NCBI GenBank assembly: GCA_959347315.1
Contig: OY365817.1
Location: 28,628,447 to 28,692,446 of the forward strand
Direction: 5' to 3'
Length of the DNA stretch: 64,000 bases
Origin: Bimastos eiseni
Taxonomy: Eukaryota; Annelida; Clitellata; Crassiclitellata; Lumbricidae
Below, in pieces: positions 34,248 through 45,900 of this stretch (within the stretch, counting starts at the first letter, position 1; each line of letters begins with the position of its first letter). A model generated the notes under the pieces. It made no database searches and was not told where the DNA came from. It was given only the letters and a program-made list of their open reading frames with translations. A program made the position numbers and the translations under genes.

Positions 34248-35425
34248 TTTTAATTAAATTAAAAGTAGATACGTCACCGACTTTTTCACTATCGGTTATT
34301 TTTAATGTTGGCCACAGTTCGGAACACTATTTTCGTACCACCAACAATATTTTTCATATAACACCAATGGTAACAACTAAAACCCAAAATTTGGTTTTGG
34401 CTTCCGGTATGCATGTATCATTTCCGGTAATAATAATAATAATAATAAGTATAATTATAATTATCTCATTTTGATGCTGCAAGATAATAGGCCGAAAACT
34501 GTTGAGATCACAGCCCAGCTGAATTAATTATAGCAGTGATAATGTTGGTTATATGCCGTTGAGATTAGAGTAATATTAGGCCCATGATAAAATCAATAAT
34601 AAAATCAGTAAGTACTTAACAAAGGTGCAACAAAAGAGTTAGACGTGGAAGAGGAATTCGTTAATTAATCGATTGCTAACCCGTTTGGATCTGAACAATC
34701 ATAAAGCTAATAAAGCATTCATATAATCTACGTACAGCTAATGGCATACTATTCGATATTTGCTGCGCGCGTAAGCAGAGACGCAGAGACGCGGTGGCGT
34801 AGTGGAATGGTCGGTGCCTTGCGTTCGGAGGATCGCAGGTTCGAACCCACTCCGGGTCATTGCGTAACGACCTTGGACAAGTTACCCATAATTGTCTGCG
34901 AGGAAGGCAACGGGAAACTACCTCACTCATCTCATCCCGGGTGGCGTAAAGCCCAATGGATCTGTCTTCGAGGCTCGGACAGAGCACTCATCATCATCAT
35001 CATCATCATCATCAATAGCAGGGCACCAGCAGCGCTGACGAACCACCATTATATCGCTCTGCTTAGTCAAAGAATTTAGATACAATGAATCTTTTCTATT
35101 TTGGCAAGTATATGAAACCCGAAAGTTTAATCAATGTTTCTTCTGACGTAATTTGCTACTTTAGCTTGTATACGTAAGATATATTACGGGTGGCGTATTT
35201 TAGGCAATGAAATATGAGGGTGGGCCTACGTTATACAGTGTGCAGTGGTATTTAATTGGTGCTAGCACGAGATAAAGTGCTTTGCAATCACCACGACAAG
35301 ATTATTGCATATAAAATACTAAACACTCTCAATAGGTTCTTAACCTTGTTATTACAGATGAGTCATGTACGTTGACTTAGTCGGAAATTAAGGCGAAGAG
35401 GATAAAATCCTCAAGAGGCGCAAAA
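34248..35425. promoter_or_regulatory. Divergent promoter region, PQBP1 (-) and C2H2 gene (+)
   Basis: Only 1.18 kb separates the two start codons, so the genes may share regulatory DNA. The part from 35358 is likely a 5' untranslated exon of the plus-strand gene: acceptor TTGTTATTACAG ends at 35357 and a five-codon upstream ORF follows. A complete SINE sits in the middle. No clear TATA or initiator motif could be singled out. Confidence 0.5.
34788..35016 (+). mobile_element. tRNA-derived SINE, family A, near-complete
   Basis: The head reads GGTGGCGTAGTGGAATGGTC (A-box region) and AGGTTCGAACCCACTCC (B box). The body is ACCTTGGACAAGTTACCC, ATAATTGTCTGCGAGGAAGG and CTCACTCATCTCATCCC, and the tail is (ATC)n. 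Lies between divergent genes. The tRNA-like head alone could be taken for a tRNA gene, but the conserved body and tail show a retroposon. Confidence 0.85.
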
Positions 35426-36748
35426 ATGTCGACAAGTGGATCAGACGGGGGATTTAATCTCCAGGAATTGGTGAAGAAAGTGCTTCTTGCATTCTGCGAA
35501 GTCCACGTTTCATTCGCTCACCGATTGGACATCTACGGAAGCATACACGTGCGTTCGGATGACGTCGACTTGACCTGTTTTGTCCTTAACGAACACAGTT
35601 ACAAACAGACAGATTTAAGAAGCAAGGAATCGGACGGTGGGCTAACTAGATACGTCAGCTCGGTAAACGGGAGCTCGCCGGTAGAAACCGTTTGCCACCA
35701 AAATTCCAACTTTTCTGGTCAGGTTTTGGCATCAACACCCAATCGAAGCTTCTCGTCCCATACACTAGAGACGAACACCAAAGCGCTGTCGTTGTGCGAG
35801 CCAGACAGCGGCCACGACAGTCACAGAGCTCTAGCCACGAGAGGTGGAAAACCAAGTAGAGTAATGGAGAAAGCAAGGACTCATTCTGCGATTGAACACT
35901 CGAGTTCTGTGGTTGCTGATCCAGTTTCAGACGGCGACGAACCAGGCCGCGCCTCATCCGTCACGCCCGACGCCAAACCGCACGACATTGCCGCGGAGAC
36001 AGAACCTTGGCCAGAATCGACCTTTGACCCAGCCGAAGAAGAACTCCCCTCAAGTTATGAACAGAAGACCGCCAGCTACATCAAGAACGAAGAAGAGGAG
36101 CTGGCAACTGTGAAACTGGAGGCCGTCAACGAAAGCGAGATCATCGACCTCGAATCGGAAGAGGAAGGCGGCTACGACCCGTCGAGCAACCAGGCCCTGT
36201 TCGCGTACGGACAGTCGGCTTACGATAATTCCACGATGTACCCGGGATACTCCACATCCTCCACGGTAAACTCGCGCTCCGCCGGTTACTCGCAGTGGAT
36301 GCAGAGCAGCACGAGTTTCCAGTCAACAGAAGAGTCGCAGGCGTTCGCCACTGCAACAAACTCCATGACGAAACCGCCTCCGCAGAAAATCTGCAACTTC
36401 TGCCTGAAATGCTTTACGACTACGGTCCAGCTGCGAATGCATATTCAGCGATATCACAGCATGGCGCCCGCGCTCGAAGGCGCCAACACTGGATGGCGCC
36501 GGCGCCAAGCAAATTCTGGCACCACGCCACCTGGCACTCCCAGCGCCGACAAAAGACTGACATGCTCGATATGCTTGCTGTCGTTTCGAAGCCTCGACGG
36601 TCTGCGATGCCACGAGAACTCAAAGCATTCAAGGAACAAGGTGTACAATTGCCAGTTCTGTTCGCAGGTCTTCCTCACTCGTCAGGCTGCCTACACGCAT
36701 CGGACTAAGTTCCATCGGATGAAGAAGAACGAGAGTCCGGCGGCATAA
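35426..36748 (+). CDS. C2H2 zinc finger protein with three C-terminal fingers, intronless coding region
   Basis: One open frame of 440 aa from ATG 35426 (context AAAAATGTC) to TAA 36748. The N-terminal 65 residues (QELVKKVLLAFCEVHVSFAH onward) look folded and may be a helical domain, but I do not recognise it. Residues 70-320 are acidic, Ser-rich and disordered, with an EEEE-type patch near 217 and a Tyr/Ser-rich stretch near 255-300. Three C2H2 fingers close the protein: C323/C326/H339/H344, C380/C383/H396/H401 and C409/C412/H425/H430. Probably a nuclear DNA-binding factor; the target is unknown. The 5' leader seems spliced (acceptor at 35356-35357). Tandem AATAAATAAA at 38011-38020 may end the transcript. 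Confidence 0.88.
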   Translation: MSTSGSDGGFNLQELVKKVLLAFCEVHVSFAHRLDIYGSIHVRSDDVDLTCFVLNEHSYKQTDLRSKESDGGLTRYVSSVNGSSPVETVCHQNSNFSGQVLASTPNRSFSSHTLETNTKALSLCEPDSGHDSHRALATRGGKPSRVMEKARTHSAIEHSSSVVADPVSDGDEPGRASSVTPDAKPHDIAAETEPWPESTFDPAEEELPSSYEQKTASYIKNEEEELATVKLEAVNESEIIDLESEEEGGYDPSSNQALFAYGQSAYDNSTMYPGYSTSSTVNSRSAGYSQWMQSSTSFQSTEESQAFATATNSMTKPPPQKICNFCLKCFTTTVQLRMHIQRYHSMAPALEGANTGWRRRQANSGTTPPGTPSADKRLTCSICLLSFRSLDGLRCHENSKHSRNKVYNCQFCSQVFLTRQAAYTHRTKFHRMKKNESPAA

Positions 36749-37689
36749 GGACACGACTGCGGAGTCGCGAGACGAGTCTTACGGCGGCCTGCGAGTCGAT
36801 TGAAGTCTTGAAAGTCGTTTTGCAAACAGGTTCTTGTATGGCATGTTGAATAGTATTTCATTTGAGACTAACAGCCTTGGAGAACTTGGCAAAACCATAA
36901 GTTATTTTTAGTTTGTGTAAACCAGGATCTGGTAAACGAGTCCATGCTCGGTTGATGTGCTCTTCCTGTGACGCCCGCTCCATAGAAGCTGTTTATTTGA
37001 TAATTAAGGGTTTGATAAGTAACTATGATGTCATCTACTTTCTACTAGATTTTTTTACATCTGACGATATGGTGGGGTTGCTTGTGTTTCGTTATACCAC
37101 CGACTCTGATAGAAATTGCCAATTAATAATTAGCTGACAATTAGCAGATTAAGATGCATTTTTCTTGTTTCATCTGGACTCGTGTATGACACAGTTAGCT
37201 TTTCTTCTAATTCTGTAATTACAGGAATGGTTTCGTATGATGTATGTTTTTTTTGGTTAAGTCCTTTGATGTGTTTGTGTTATGGATGCCAGTTTTATAT
37301 GTTTATCAGGAATGTTGAGCTTCATAGGACTGAATGCTTCGAGCAATTGGCTTCTTATACAGTGAATATGAGTTCAATCCTCCTCATCCCTATGTTAGAC
37401 GAAGCCCATAACCCATAGACGGTTACCATGCAGGGACCTTGAACAAGGCTTTAGCTCACAATTGCTCAGTTACAGCGATTGATACTTGTGTATAAGAGAA
37501 TAACACTTAGTAATAAGGAAACAAATATGTTACTATATATTCTGTTATATTTCTGAGTTTGTGATTGATTACAGATATTGTAAATGTTAGACTTTTCAAA
37601 TTAAGTCTGTAAAGTATGTAATTCCATTCCATTTACATGAGTTTTCTGTTTAATCTTTACATTACATTGCAGGTTTTGTGAACATTTAG

Positions 37690-37870
37690 TTGGTGCTATG
37701 GTTGAACAACTAGAGCGTTCAGTCTGTAGTGTGGAGAGCAAGGGTTCGATCCTTGTCCGAGGCGCTTTAATACCTCGTAGGTACCTTGGGAAAATAGTTT
37801 GCGGACAGTTGCTCTGTAATATAATTGCGTCTTCACCTTGTGTATGTGGGTGCACTTCTGAACTTTGTAA
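37690..37870 (+). mobile_element. tRNA-derived SINE, family B
   Basis: Head GGTGCTATGGTTGAACAACT then AGAGCGTTCAGTC, B box GGGTTCGATCCTTGTCC, body TACCTTGGGAAAATAG and TTGCTCTGTAATATAATTGC, end GTGCACTTCTGAAC. Lies in the likely 3' UTR of the C2H2 gene. Matches 4600-4772 and 8460-8605 in opposite orientation. Confidence 0.82.
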
Positions 37871-38639
37871 ATAAGGTAAATATAAAAATGCAGATAATTA
37901 CATTATGTTTGTGCTAAACTTGGGACTAACATGGAAAGGATATGAAACCGCAATGTGTTGTGACCAATTTTTTCTGATGCATTGTGGGTGATGTCTGTGG
38001 TTGGCTATGTAATAAATAAAGTGACATTCGGGTAACGTTGAACGTATGTATAACCGCTGAAAAAGTTCATCTAAATTTTTTCCACTTCAGTCAAAAATCT
38101 TCCTTTGAACAGATTTAATTTGTATTGCAAGTTCTATGTATTAAGTTGTTTTATTTCGTTAACAAAAACAAATGACTGTCAAATTATGCAGCAAAAGTCC
38201 CGAATGTAGTTACACACATAATCTAGGTCAATGACCCAGTTTTCATCAGCTTCCTATCCTTTCCATATCAGTCCCAGGCTGAACTGATTATGATTTTGTT
38301 TTGGGTGGTCTGTGAATTATGCACGGGCCACTATAGAGGCGGTTAGTTGACACCAGAACCTAACAATATTATGTTATGTGCTTTCATAGAGGATGTACAA
38401 AACAATGGATGTACTTTATCGCCAGACACTGCAAGCATTCCGTGGCATTGGCTGCTGTTGTGCAGACATCTTTGAAGGCCACATTTGTTTGGTTCAAGTT
38501 ACTGGGTTTACTACCCATGTCTTATTGCAGAACTAGGTTTAATGGTATTAATACATAAGTTTTATTGCAATTAGTCTTAATACCAAAGTCTTTTTGCAGC
38601 AGTGAGATTTAATACCCAAGTCTTAATAATTGAATGCTT

Positions 38640-38775
38640 ATATTATCTCAGGCATTTCTATCTCATCTTAAGACTTTTTTATTTGGCCGCGCTGGGGTTG
38701 GGAACGCCTTCGAGTAGTCACGTTCAAGAGGCGCTAAACACAAATTCTCCAAATGAATGAATGAATGAATTATTA
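38640..38775 (+). mobile_element. LINE 3'-end fragment
   Basis: TCTTAAGACTTTTTTATTTG then GCCGCGCTGGGGTTGGG and AAGAGGCGCTAAACACAAAT, closing with (GAAT)n. Nearly the same words occur at 59285-59395 and 50930-51055. Confidence 0.75.
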
Positions 38776-39573
38776 TTGAACAATCAGTCATGGCACACCT
38801 TAACAAAAGGTGTCTTACACAAAAGTGTGTCACAAGAAAAGTCTAGTCTAGTCATAATAAATCTTAAAGTTCATTTTGAAGAGCAATAGTGTTGAAGATT
38901 TGAAAATGAGTGGTTGTAAATATAGAATGGTTCTTGGATCGTTGAAAACTGCACCGATTTGACACAAAACAGGAAACAAACTGAATCTTTATTTTAAAAA
39001 TATATAAACTATTTTCTAGTGAACTAATTCGTTTAATTACATTTGGGGTCAAAGCTCAATAACAATTCTTATAAAGTTTGGACGTGTTTTTGAGCAATTG
39101 AAATAATTATTATGTTTTCGTTTAATGGTATAATTTTGCCATTTCTGTTCTCTTTAGTTGCTAATTGAAAAAGCTGATTATGACAATGAATTCCGTGTTT
39201 TAAGCAATCCTACAAAATGACTGCCAAGTATTTTCCACACACACTACGTTATCTAATACCAAGCATATTGCACATGCATGTAGGCTTGCATGCAAGCGTG
39301 TGTGTGTGTGTAGGCTACTCTGTGCATGCCTATTCATTTATAAGTATTAATGTATATGTTACAGGCATTGAATGTGTGAAAAGAGGGATTTTGTGAAATG
39401 CCTGATTTCTTAGATTTTAGACAATATATAAAATCATCCACTTACGGTTATGATTAGAGTTAGGGTCAGTGTTAGTGTAGGGTCAGTGCAGGGTTAGGGT
39501 TAGTGTAGAGTTTTACACATTGCCTAGGCATATTACAAAATCCCTGGTTTCACACATTGTGTAACATATACTG

Positions 39574-39621
<48 letters not shown>

Positions 39622-39921
39622 ATGTGTGTGTGTGTACGTACATTTGCACATGGAAATGGACTATATATAGTGTATGCACAAATGTATGTATGATCTACGT
39701 TTCTTGCCGTTTATATAGCTCCTTTACAAACACACGAAAGCGCCATCTATCTTCGTAGTTGTGACATAGGCTCTTGTTTCGATCATGTGTCCTGGACGTT
39801 TCGCGATCGATACAAATGCCTAGTAAATATCATCAACAGACTAATCGATCTTTGATCTAGTTCTCCGTTTAGTCTGAACATTCCAGAAGATGGCGGGCCT
39901 TTCCAGATGAAGGTTGGGTCC

Positions 39922-42900
39922 TCAGCTGAGCCAGTCAAGGTCTTTGTCGTCGTCGCTGTCTCCAAACAGAGGAAGAGGAGGCGGTTTCGTCGCAAGATCC
40001 TGGAAAACGACAGAAAGATGAGGATTAGAGGAAGAAGAGCAAAAACTTAAGCTAGCCTGGAAGCAACCTCATTTTCATGGCCTTGGCTCATCTTCCCACC
40101 ACAGCAACTTCACTTTCTTGGCCTCAGCTGACCAGAGAGGACTACTATGTACCATCGAGTGGCGCTTAGTAAATGAATAATTGATCAATTATAATCATTC
40201 ATTATGATGATTTATATAGCACCTTATCTAAGTTACTAAGCAATGCTCCCAACCTAGGCACGGCTGAAAAGAACAGCTTTAAAGTGAGTATAAAAATAGT
40301 CGGAGTGGACCCGAGGGACAAGCACTCCAATGGAAGAGTGTTCCAGAGCGAGGGACCAACATAATATAATTGTAATAATTATAATATAATTATTACTGTT
40401 ATATACCAGTATATTATACTGGTATATAACAGTAATATCATCATAATGGTAATAATAATAATAATCATGATAACATAAAAGTAATATAATAGTAATAAAT
40501 ATAACAGAGTAATAGTCAAGCATTTATATAGCGCCCTTCAAGTAATGGTAGTAAATTTAACAAAATAGTAATAAATATAATATCGTTATAAAAATAATAG
40601 TGAAAATAATAAATACAACTTATACATAAAAATCGCGACTAACGTCATCTGATTCATTTCGCCTTGGTTTGGCGGTCGATTTGTTGGCGTCAGACGACGA
40701 ATTCTGTTTCGTCGTCCCTGACGATGGTCGACTGCCAGTCTTTGTGTCCGTGGAAACCGACTTCGACGTGACACTGAATAGTCCGTTGTCATCATCTTCT
40801 TCGTCTAAGGCGCCAAAGAGGGAACTGGAAAACAAAGGGCAGGTGATTGGTAATGTAATGGAGCATTTATATAGCACACCTTCAGGGTATCTACTCAGAT
40901 GATGGTTAGTTATTTGCTGTTTAATGGTGATATGTTGTAAGGCATTTAGTGTCCGCCTCCTCTTCATCAGGCTTGGGACTTGCACTACCAAAGTATAGGC
41001 AGTGATAGAGTCAATGATATAAGGTTCATTACTGTTTCACGCGACGTGTCATAAGGTGCTTAGTGACACCCTCCCCTTTCTCCATAGTTGGGGCTGGCAC
41101 TACCAGAGTATGGGCAATGACAGAGCTAATAATAAGAGTTAGTTGCTGTTTAACAACCCTGTGTCATACCATCATTATCCAGGCTTGGGACTGGCGCTGC
41201 CAGGAAAGTCGTACTAAATAGTCTGCATAATATTCTGTTCTCAAGGGGTCGGCCATTTTAGAGCCCCACTCTCCCATCTAGTTCTGGGTAAAAATAAAAG
41301 TATTGGCCATTTCCAGAGCAGAGTATCAGAGATAGATGGAGAGGTGGATAAGAAATCTGGAAAATGTAATAACAATAATAAGAACAATGATGATAATCGT
41401 TATACGCATAATAGCAGAAACAAAACCTGTTCTTTGGCGCTGGGTTTTTCCGGATTCCTGATGATGGGGTTTCTCCCTCATCATCGTCTCCAAACAGTGG
41501 AATGTCCTTTGCAACTGCAGCAGGTGCCTTGTCCTTGCGTACATCCTCTGCCTCAGTAGCCCCTAAAGGATCCACGACATCAGCAGGACCATTGTCCAGC
41601 TGTGAGGTCAAAGGTTGGCTCCGGTCATTCTCCTGTTGAACCTTAAATATCACATATTATCATTATCGTTATTATTATCACTTTTATGATTGATTCAGTA
41701 AAAATGTTCATGATGATACTTATTATGGTACATTATCAAGTTAGCAAGTAAGAAAAATAAATCATTGACTGATTAGTTAAAACATTCATAATAATGTTAA
41801 CGATAACAATTCAAACCGGGCACCTTCAGTTTAGTCAACTTCGATACAGTCACCTTCGATCCGGTTACGTTTCATCTGGTGACCGTCAATCCAGTTACAT
41901 CTGATCCAGTATCCTTTGATCCAGTTAACTTTGGTTCAGTTACCTTCAATCCAGTTACCATTGATCCGGTAACCTTCAATCCAATTGCCTTCGATAAAAT
42001 TACCATTGAACTGGTTACCTTTGATCCAATTACTTTTGTTCTGGTTACATTCGATCTGGCTACCTTTGATCCAATTATCTTCGATCCAGTTACCATTGAT
42101 CCAGTAACCTTAGAATCGGCCACCTTCAATCCTGTTACCTTTGATCCAGTTACCATTGATCTGGTTACCTTTGATCCGGTTACATTCGATATGGCTACCT
42201 TTGATCCAATTATCTTCGATCCAGTTACCGTTGATCCAGTAACCTTAGAATCGGCTACCTTCGATCCTGTTACCTTTGATCCAGTTACCATTGACCTGGT
42301 TAACTTCGATCCAGTTACCTTCGATCCAGTTAGTTTAGATCCAGATATCATTGATCTGGTTACCTTTGATCCAGTTACCTTTGATCTGGCTACATTTGAT
42401 CCAGTTACCATTGATCTGGTTATCTTCGATCCAGATACCTTTAATCTGGTAACCTTCGATTCAATTACCTTCGATCCAGTTACCATTGAACTGGTTATCT
42501 TTGATCCAGTTACCTTTGACCTACCTTTGGCTACCTTCGATCCGGTTACCTTCGAAACAGTTACCATGGATCTGGTTATCTTTGATCCAGTTACCTTCGA
42601 TCCGGTTACCATTGATCTGGTTACCTTCTATCCAGTTACCACTGATCTTATTACCTTTGATTCAGCTACCTTTGATCTGGAATCCTGCTTGTCCACAGAG
42701 CCAAACAAGTCTTCCTCGTCATCCAGAGCTCCTACTTCTTGTTTCTTCTCCGGTGTTTTATCATTGCGACTGCTACTGTCTGGTTCTGATTTCGAAGCAG
42801 CTGGACCAACGACCTCTTCTTCATGCGAAACCTTTTCTTCAGCTGTTTTGGAAGAAGAACAAGAAAATGATATAAGTCGAGGAAATTCGAGAACTTGTGA

Positions 42901-45900
42901 TAGAGACAGCAGAGCTTTTGATGCATGTTACTGGGAAATTGACAGAAGGATAGCAATATGACTAAGACTGCCTTGGCCCAACACCGCACGTTCGCTGTTG
43001 TAAGTTCATCTACCTGGAATGACCTTCCTCCATCGCTTAGGGCTAAACTAACGACTGGCTTCTCTCCATCGGCTTCTCACTCTTTACACAAAGTTTCTGT
43101 GTTGAGAGAACCTCTGAATAGCTATTCTGTCAAAGGCGCTACATCAATTTAAAGATACGATACGAATAGGAAAGAGGCATTCCTAAATGGAGAGAACAAC
43201 TGAGAGGACACCATTCTCAAAAAGGGGAACTGCAACCACATCCACAACTCTATTGAATGCAGCTCATTATTACACTTAATAAAGAAATCCCAGAAACAAC
43301 ATTACTATATGTGAATTTAGTGATTAAAAATGTTTCTAATAATAAATACGATTATTATCATTATCATCATCATTTTTATCATTGATTTATTAAAAATTTT
43401 TGCAATAAAGTTATTGAAAAAAATCCTACCAGACTGTTGTTCTTCTGGCATTTCTTTGGCTTTTTCCAACTCCTGTTCAGCACCTCGTTCCTCCGGTTTG
43501 CCCAATTCGTCTCTATCGCCGCTTCCGAATGACTCGAAACTATCTTCATCTTCTTCGACAACAGTCTTACTGCCCCCAGAAACAGGTTCCTCCGTTGTGT
43601 CAACATTTTGCGACTGAATAATATCGTTTTGTTTATCATCTGCTTTGGCCGATTCCAGCTTCACAGACGGTTCTCCCGTTTCATAAACTGCGCTTTCAAC
43701 CGCGTCGGGATTTTCCAACTGTCCCTGGGTTTTCCCTGTGTTGGAACTGGATGGAATGTCTGTACTGCTAGATACGGAAGCAAGAGTTGTGTCACTTAAA
43801 TGAGAGGTGGTTGTGGTTGACACCCTGTCCAAAATATTTATTGAAGACTTGATGGGATTCGAGGGGTTGGCTTCTGTTGATTCCTGCGATGTTTCGTCCA
43901 ATCTAGGACTGGATACCGCGGCGTTTGACTCTGAGACGGATGCCTGGGGTGCCTTGGCGGAAAGAGATGACGTTCGCACAACCTGGTTTTCTTCCTCGTT
44001 TGAAGCGGAGGGTGTTGGAATGGAGACTGGAGCGCCACCTGTGAGGAAAGTCAATGCAACCAAATTGATCAATCATTATTCAAATAGTCGACGACAAATG
44101 TTTCACAAACAACACATTCAGTAAAATAGAAGTTTGATTGATTAAAATAATTCTTACTGACATACAAGTTGAATTAGCCAGTGAACCATTTGTCATGGAA
44201 TCACAGGCAGTACTTTCAATGCTTTTCTAAATGGGCCGAACAGTAAGGACAGCCACAAAGAAGACGATGGGTGACATGGAAAGGACATAATTTAATTAAT
44301 AATGATAACAACTATGACTTAATGGAAGACATGTTGCAGAGGAGAATAAAATTACCTGCGACATCGGCCGATCCTTTGTTTTGCACCATCTCCAGAGTGA
44401 CTGCCTGTAAAGTAATCGCAACGTATCATTTATAAAGACCTTCAAGAGAACCAGAAGAACAGTGAATGATATAGGTCGAGTTAAACAAAAATTCAGACGG
44501 GTGAAGCCAACTAAAATGGCTCGGGCCAAAGTAAAATCAAAATAAAACGATTTGGTCAGATTCAGGTCAGAATAAACCATAACTACATCAATTCAGAATA
44601 AAGAATAATTAGGGTAAGTCAAATAAGGTAACTGGGTCAGTTTTGACAACTGGCTCAGGTCACAACAAACTAACAAAGCCTATCTGGCTCAGGCTAAACA
44701 AGCAAGTAGGTCAACAAAGCCAATGTAGAACCTTAACATTTTCCAAGATGACCGCTTGGATGTCGGAGCCTTGATAGGTGACACCTGGGGAGAATTCCTG
44801 ACGCAGTCGTCGGTAAACAGTGTTCATTATCTTCTTCACCTAAAGTATAGAAACGACACATCACAATAATCAGTTAATCATTGCATTCAATCAATTAATC
44901 AAGGATCAAGAGAAATCCACAATCAATGCATTCAATCAATCAATCAACAAAGCTCAAGATAAATATAATAAATCGACACATTCAGAAAATCAATCAATAA
45001 AGCTCAAGATAAATCAATCAATCAGCACATTCAAACAATCAATCAACAAGGCTCCAAAGAAATTCTCAAACCAATCAATGAAGCCCAAGAGAAATCCACC
45101 AATCAATGTATTCAATCAATCAATCAATCAACAAGACTCAAGAGAAATCAATCAATAAGACTCAAAACAAATCCACCAATCAAACACATCACTTCAATCA
45201 AACAGAAAACCATGAGCAAATAATCTCCCAGACAAATCAGACTCTGTCAATCACCTCGGCCACCACAATGTCTCTCGTATCTTCTGCACCGCTGGCGCCA
45301 CCTTGCGGCCGAGACGAGAGCTGCGCCTGCATCCGCCTCGCTCTCTCTTCGGCCTTTTCACGTTCTTGTTCCGCCTTCTCCCTCTCGTCGTCTGCTACGT
45401 TTCGTTCTTCTTCTAGTTCTTTCAGTCTCTGTTCGTAACGCTCCTTCATCGATGTCGCCTGCGACCTCAAGTTCTCATACTAGAAAAGAAATATAGGACA
45501 ATACAGGGTAAGAAACATTTGCATTGTTTGTGTTTCCATTGTTTACCTATTTAATATTATTACTATTCAATTATTAAAGCCATAATGATTATAGCAATGA
45601 TAATTATAGTGCAAGGTTGGCCAGCACCTTTGACCATTTCAAAATTGTGCTTTCTCAATTGTTGGTCCTTTGTTCTGGAACACGCTCCCGTTGGCGTTGG
45701 GTTTGTCTCTCAGGGTCCACTCACACTCTTCTTATACTCGCTTTAAAACTGTTCTTTTTAGCTGTGACGGGAGCACTCCTGTGTATAGTAACATCGATGG
45801 GGTACAATATGAATTTTTTTATGAATGGATGAATGAATTTCTGGAGAGTCAAGGTCTGCAAAAAGGAAGGTCTTTAATTAAGCAAAGAAGGTATGCAGTG

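Larger units (their letters stand above)
36749..39921. other. 3' region of the C2H2 gene and intergenic repeats up to FKBP15
   Basis: Probable 3' UTR to about 38030, holding a SINE (37690-37870). Then AT-rich DNA with a LINE tail (38640-38775), a degenerate GGGTTAG-like patch (39455-39505) and a TA/GA/TG microsatellite (39570-39640). No further gene seen. The two genes converge here. Confidence 0.5.
39922..44038 (-). other. FKBP15: FKBP15 acidic C-terminal tail with serial LFG motifs (exons 28-32)
   Basis: Exon 28 is a 609-base low-complexity acidic/Ser-Thr exon. Then almost every exon carries one Leu-Phe beside acidic residues: EEDLFGSVD (exon 29), IPLFGDDDEGE (exon 30), SSLFGALDEEDDDNGLFS (exon 31), LPLFGDSDDDKDLDWLS (exon 32). 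Human FKBP15 keeps the last one (PLFGDDDD...DIDWLG). The pattern resembles the Leu-Phe-acidic motifs of FAM21 in the WASH complex, which known work places beside FKBP15 on endosomes. Functional parallel is inference. Confidence 0.85.

Noticed and set aside
34788..34862. tRNA gene
   Set aside because: A and B boxes are present, but the sequence continues into a body shared with other SINE copies and an ATC tail.
39455..39510. Interstitial telomere (GGGTTA)
   Set aside because: Only a few imperfect GGGTTAG/GGGTCAG words; too short and degenerate to call.
41872..42612. 246-codon minus-strand frame of VTGSK repeats as an FKBP15 exon
   Set aside because: The frame is continuous with exon 29 but a TAG interrupts it about 40 bases into the intron, and exon 30 joins exon 29 cleanly in phase 0.
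41879..42961. 360-codon plus-strand open frame of Asp-Pro-Val-Thr repeats
   Set aside because: It is the complement of the 15-bp minisatellite inside FKBP15 intron 29 plus exon 29 antisense; openness follows from a repeat unit divisible by three with few stop-like words.
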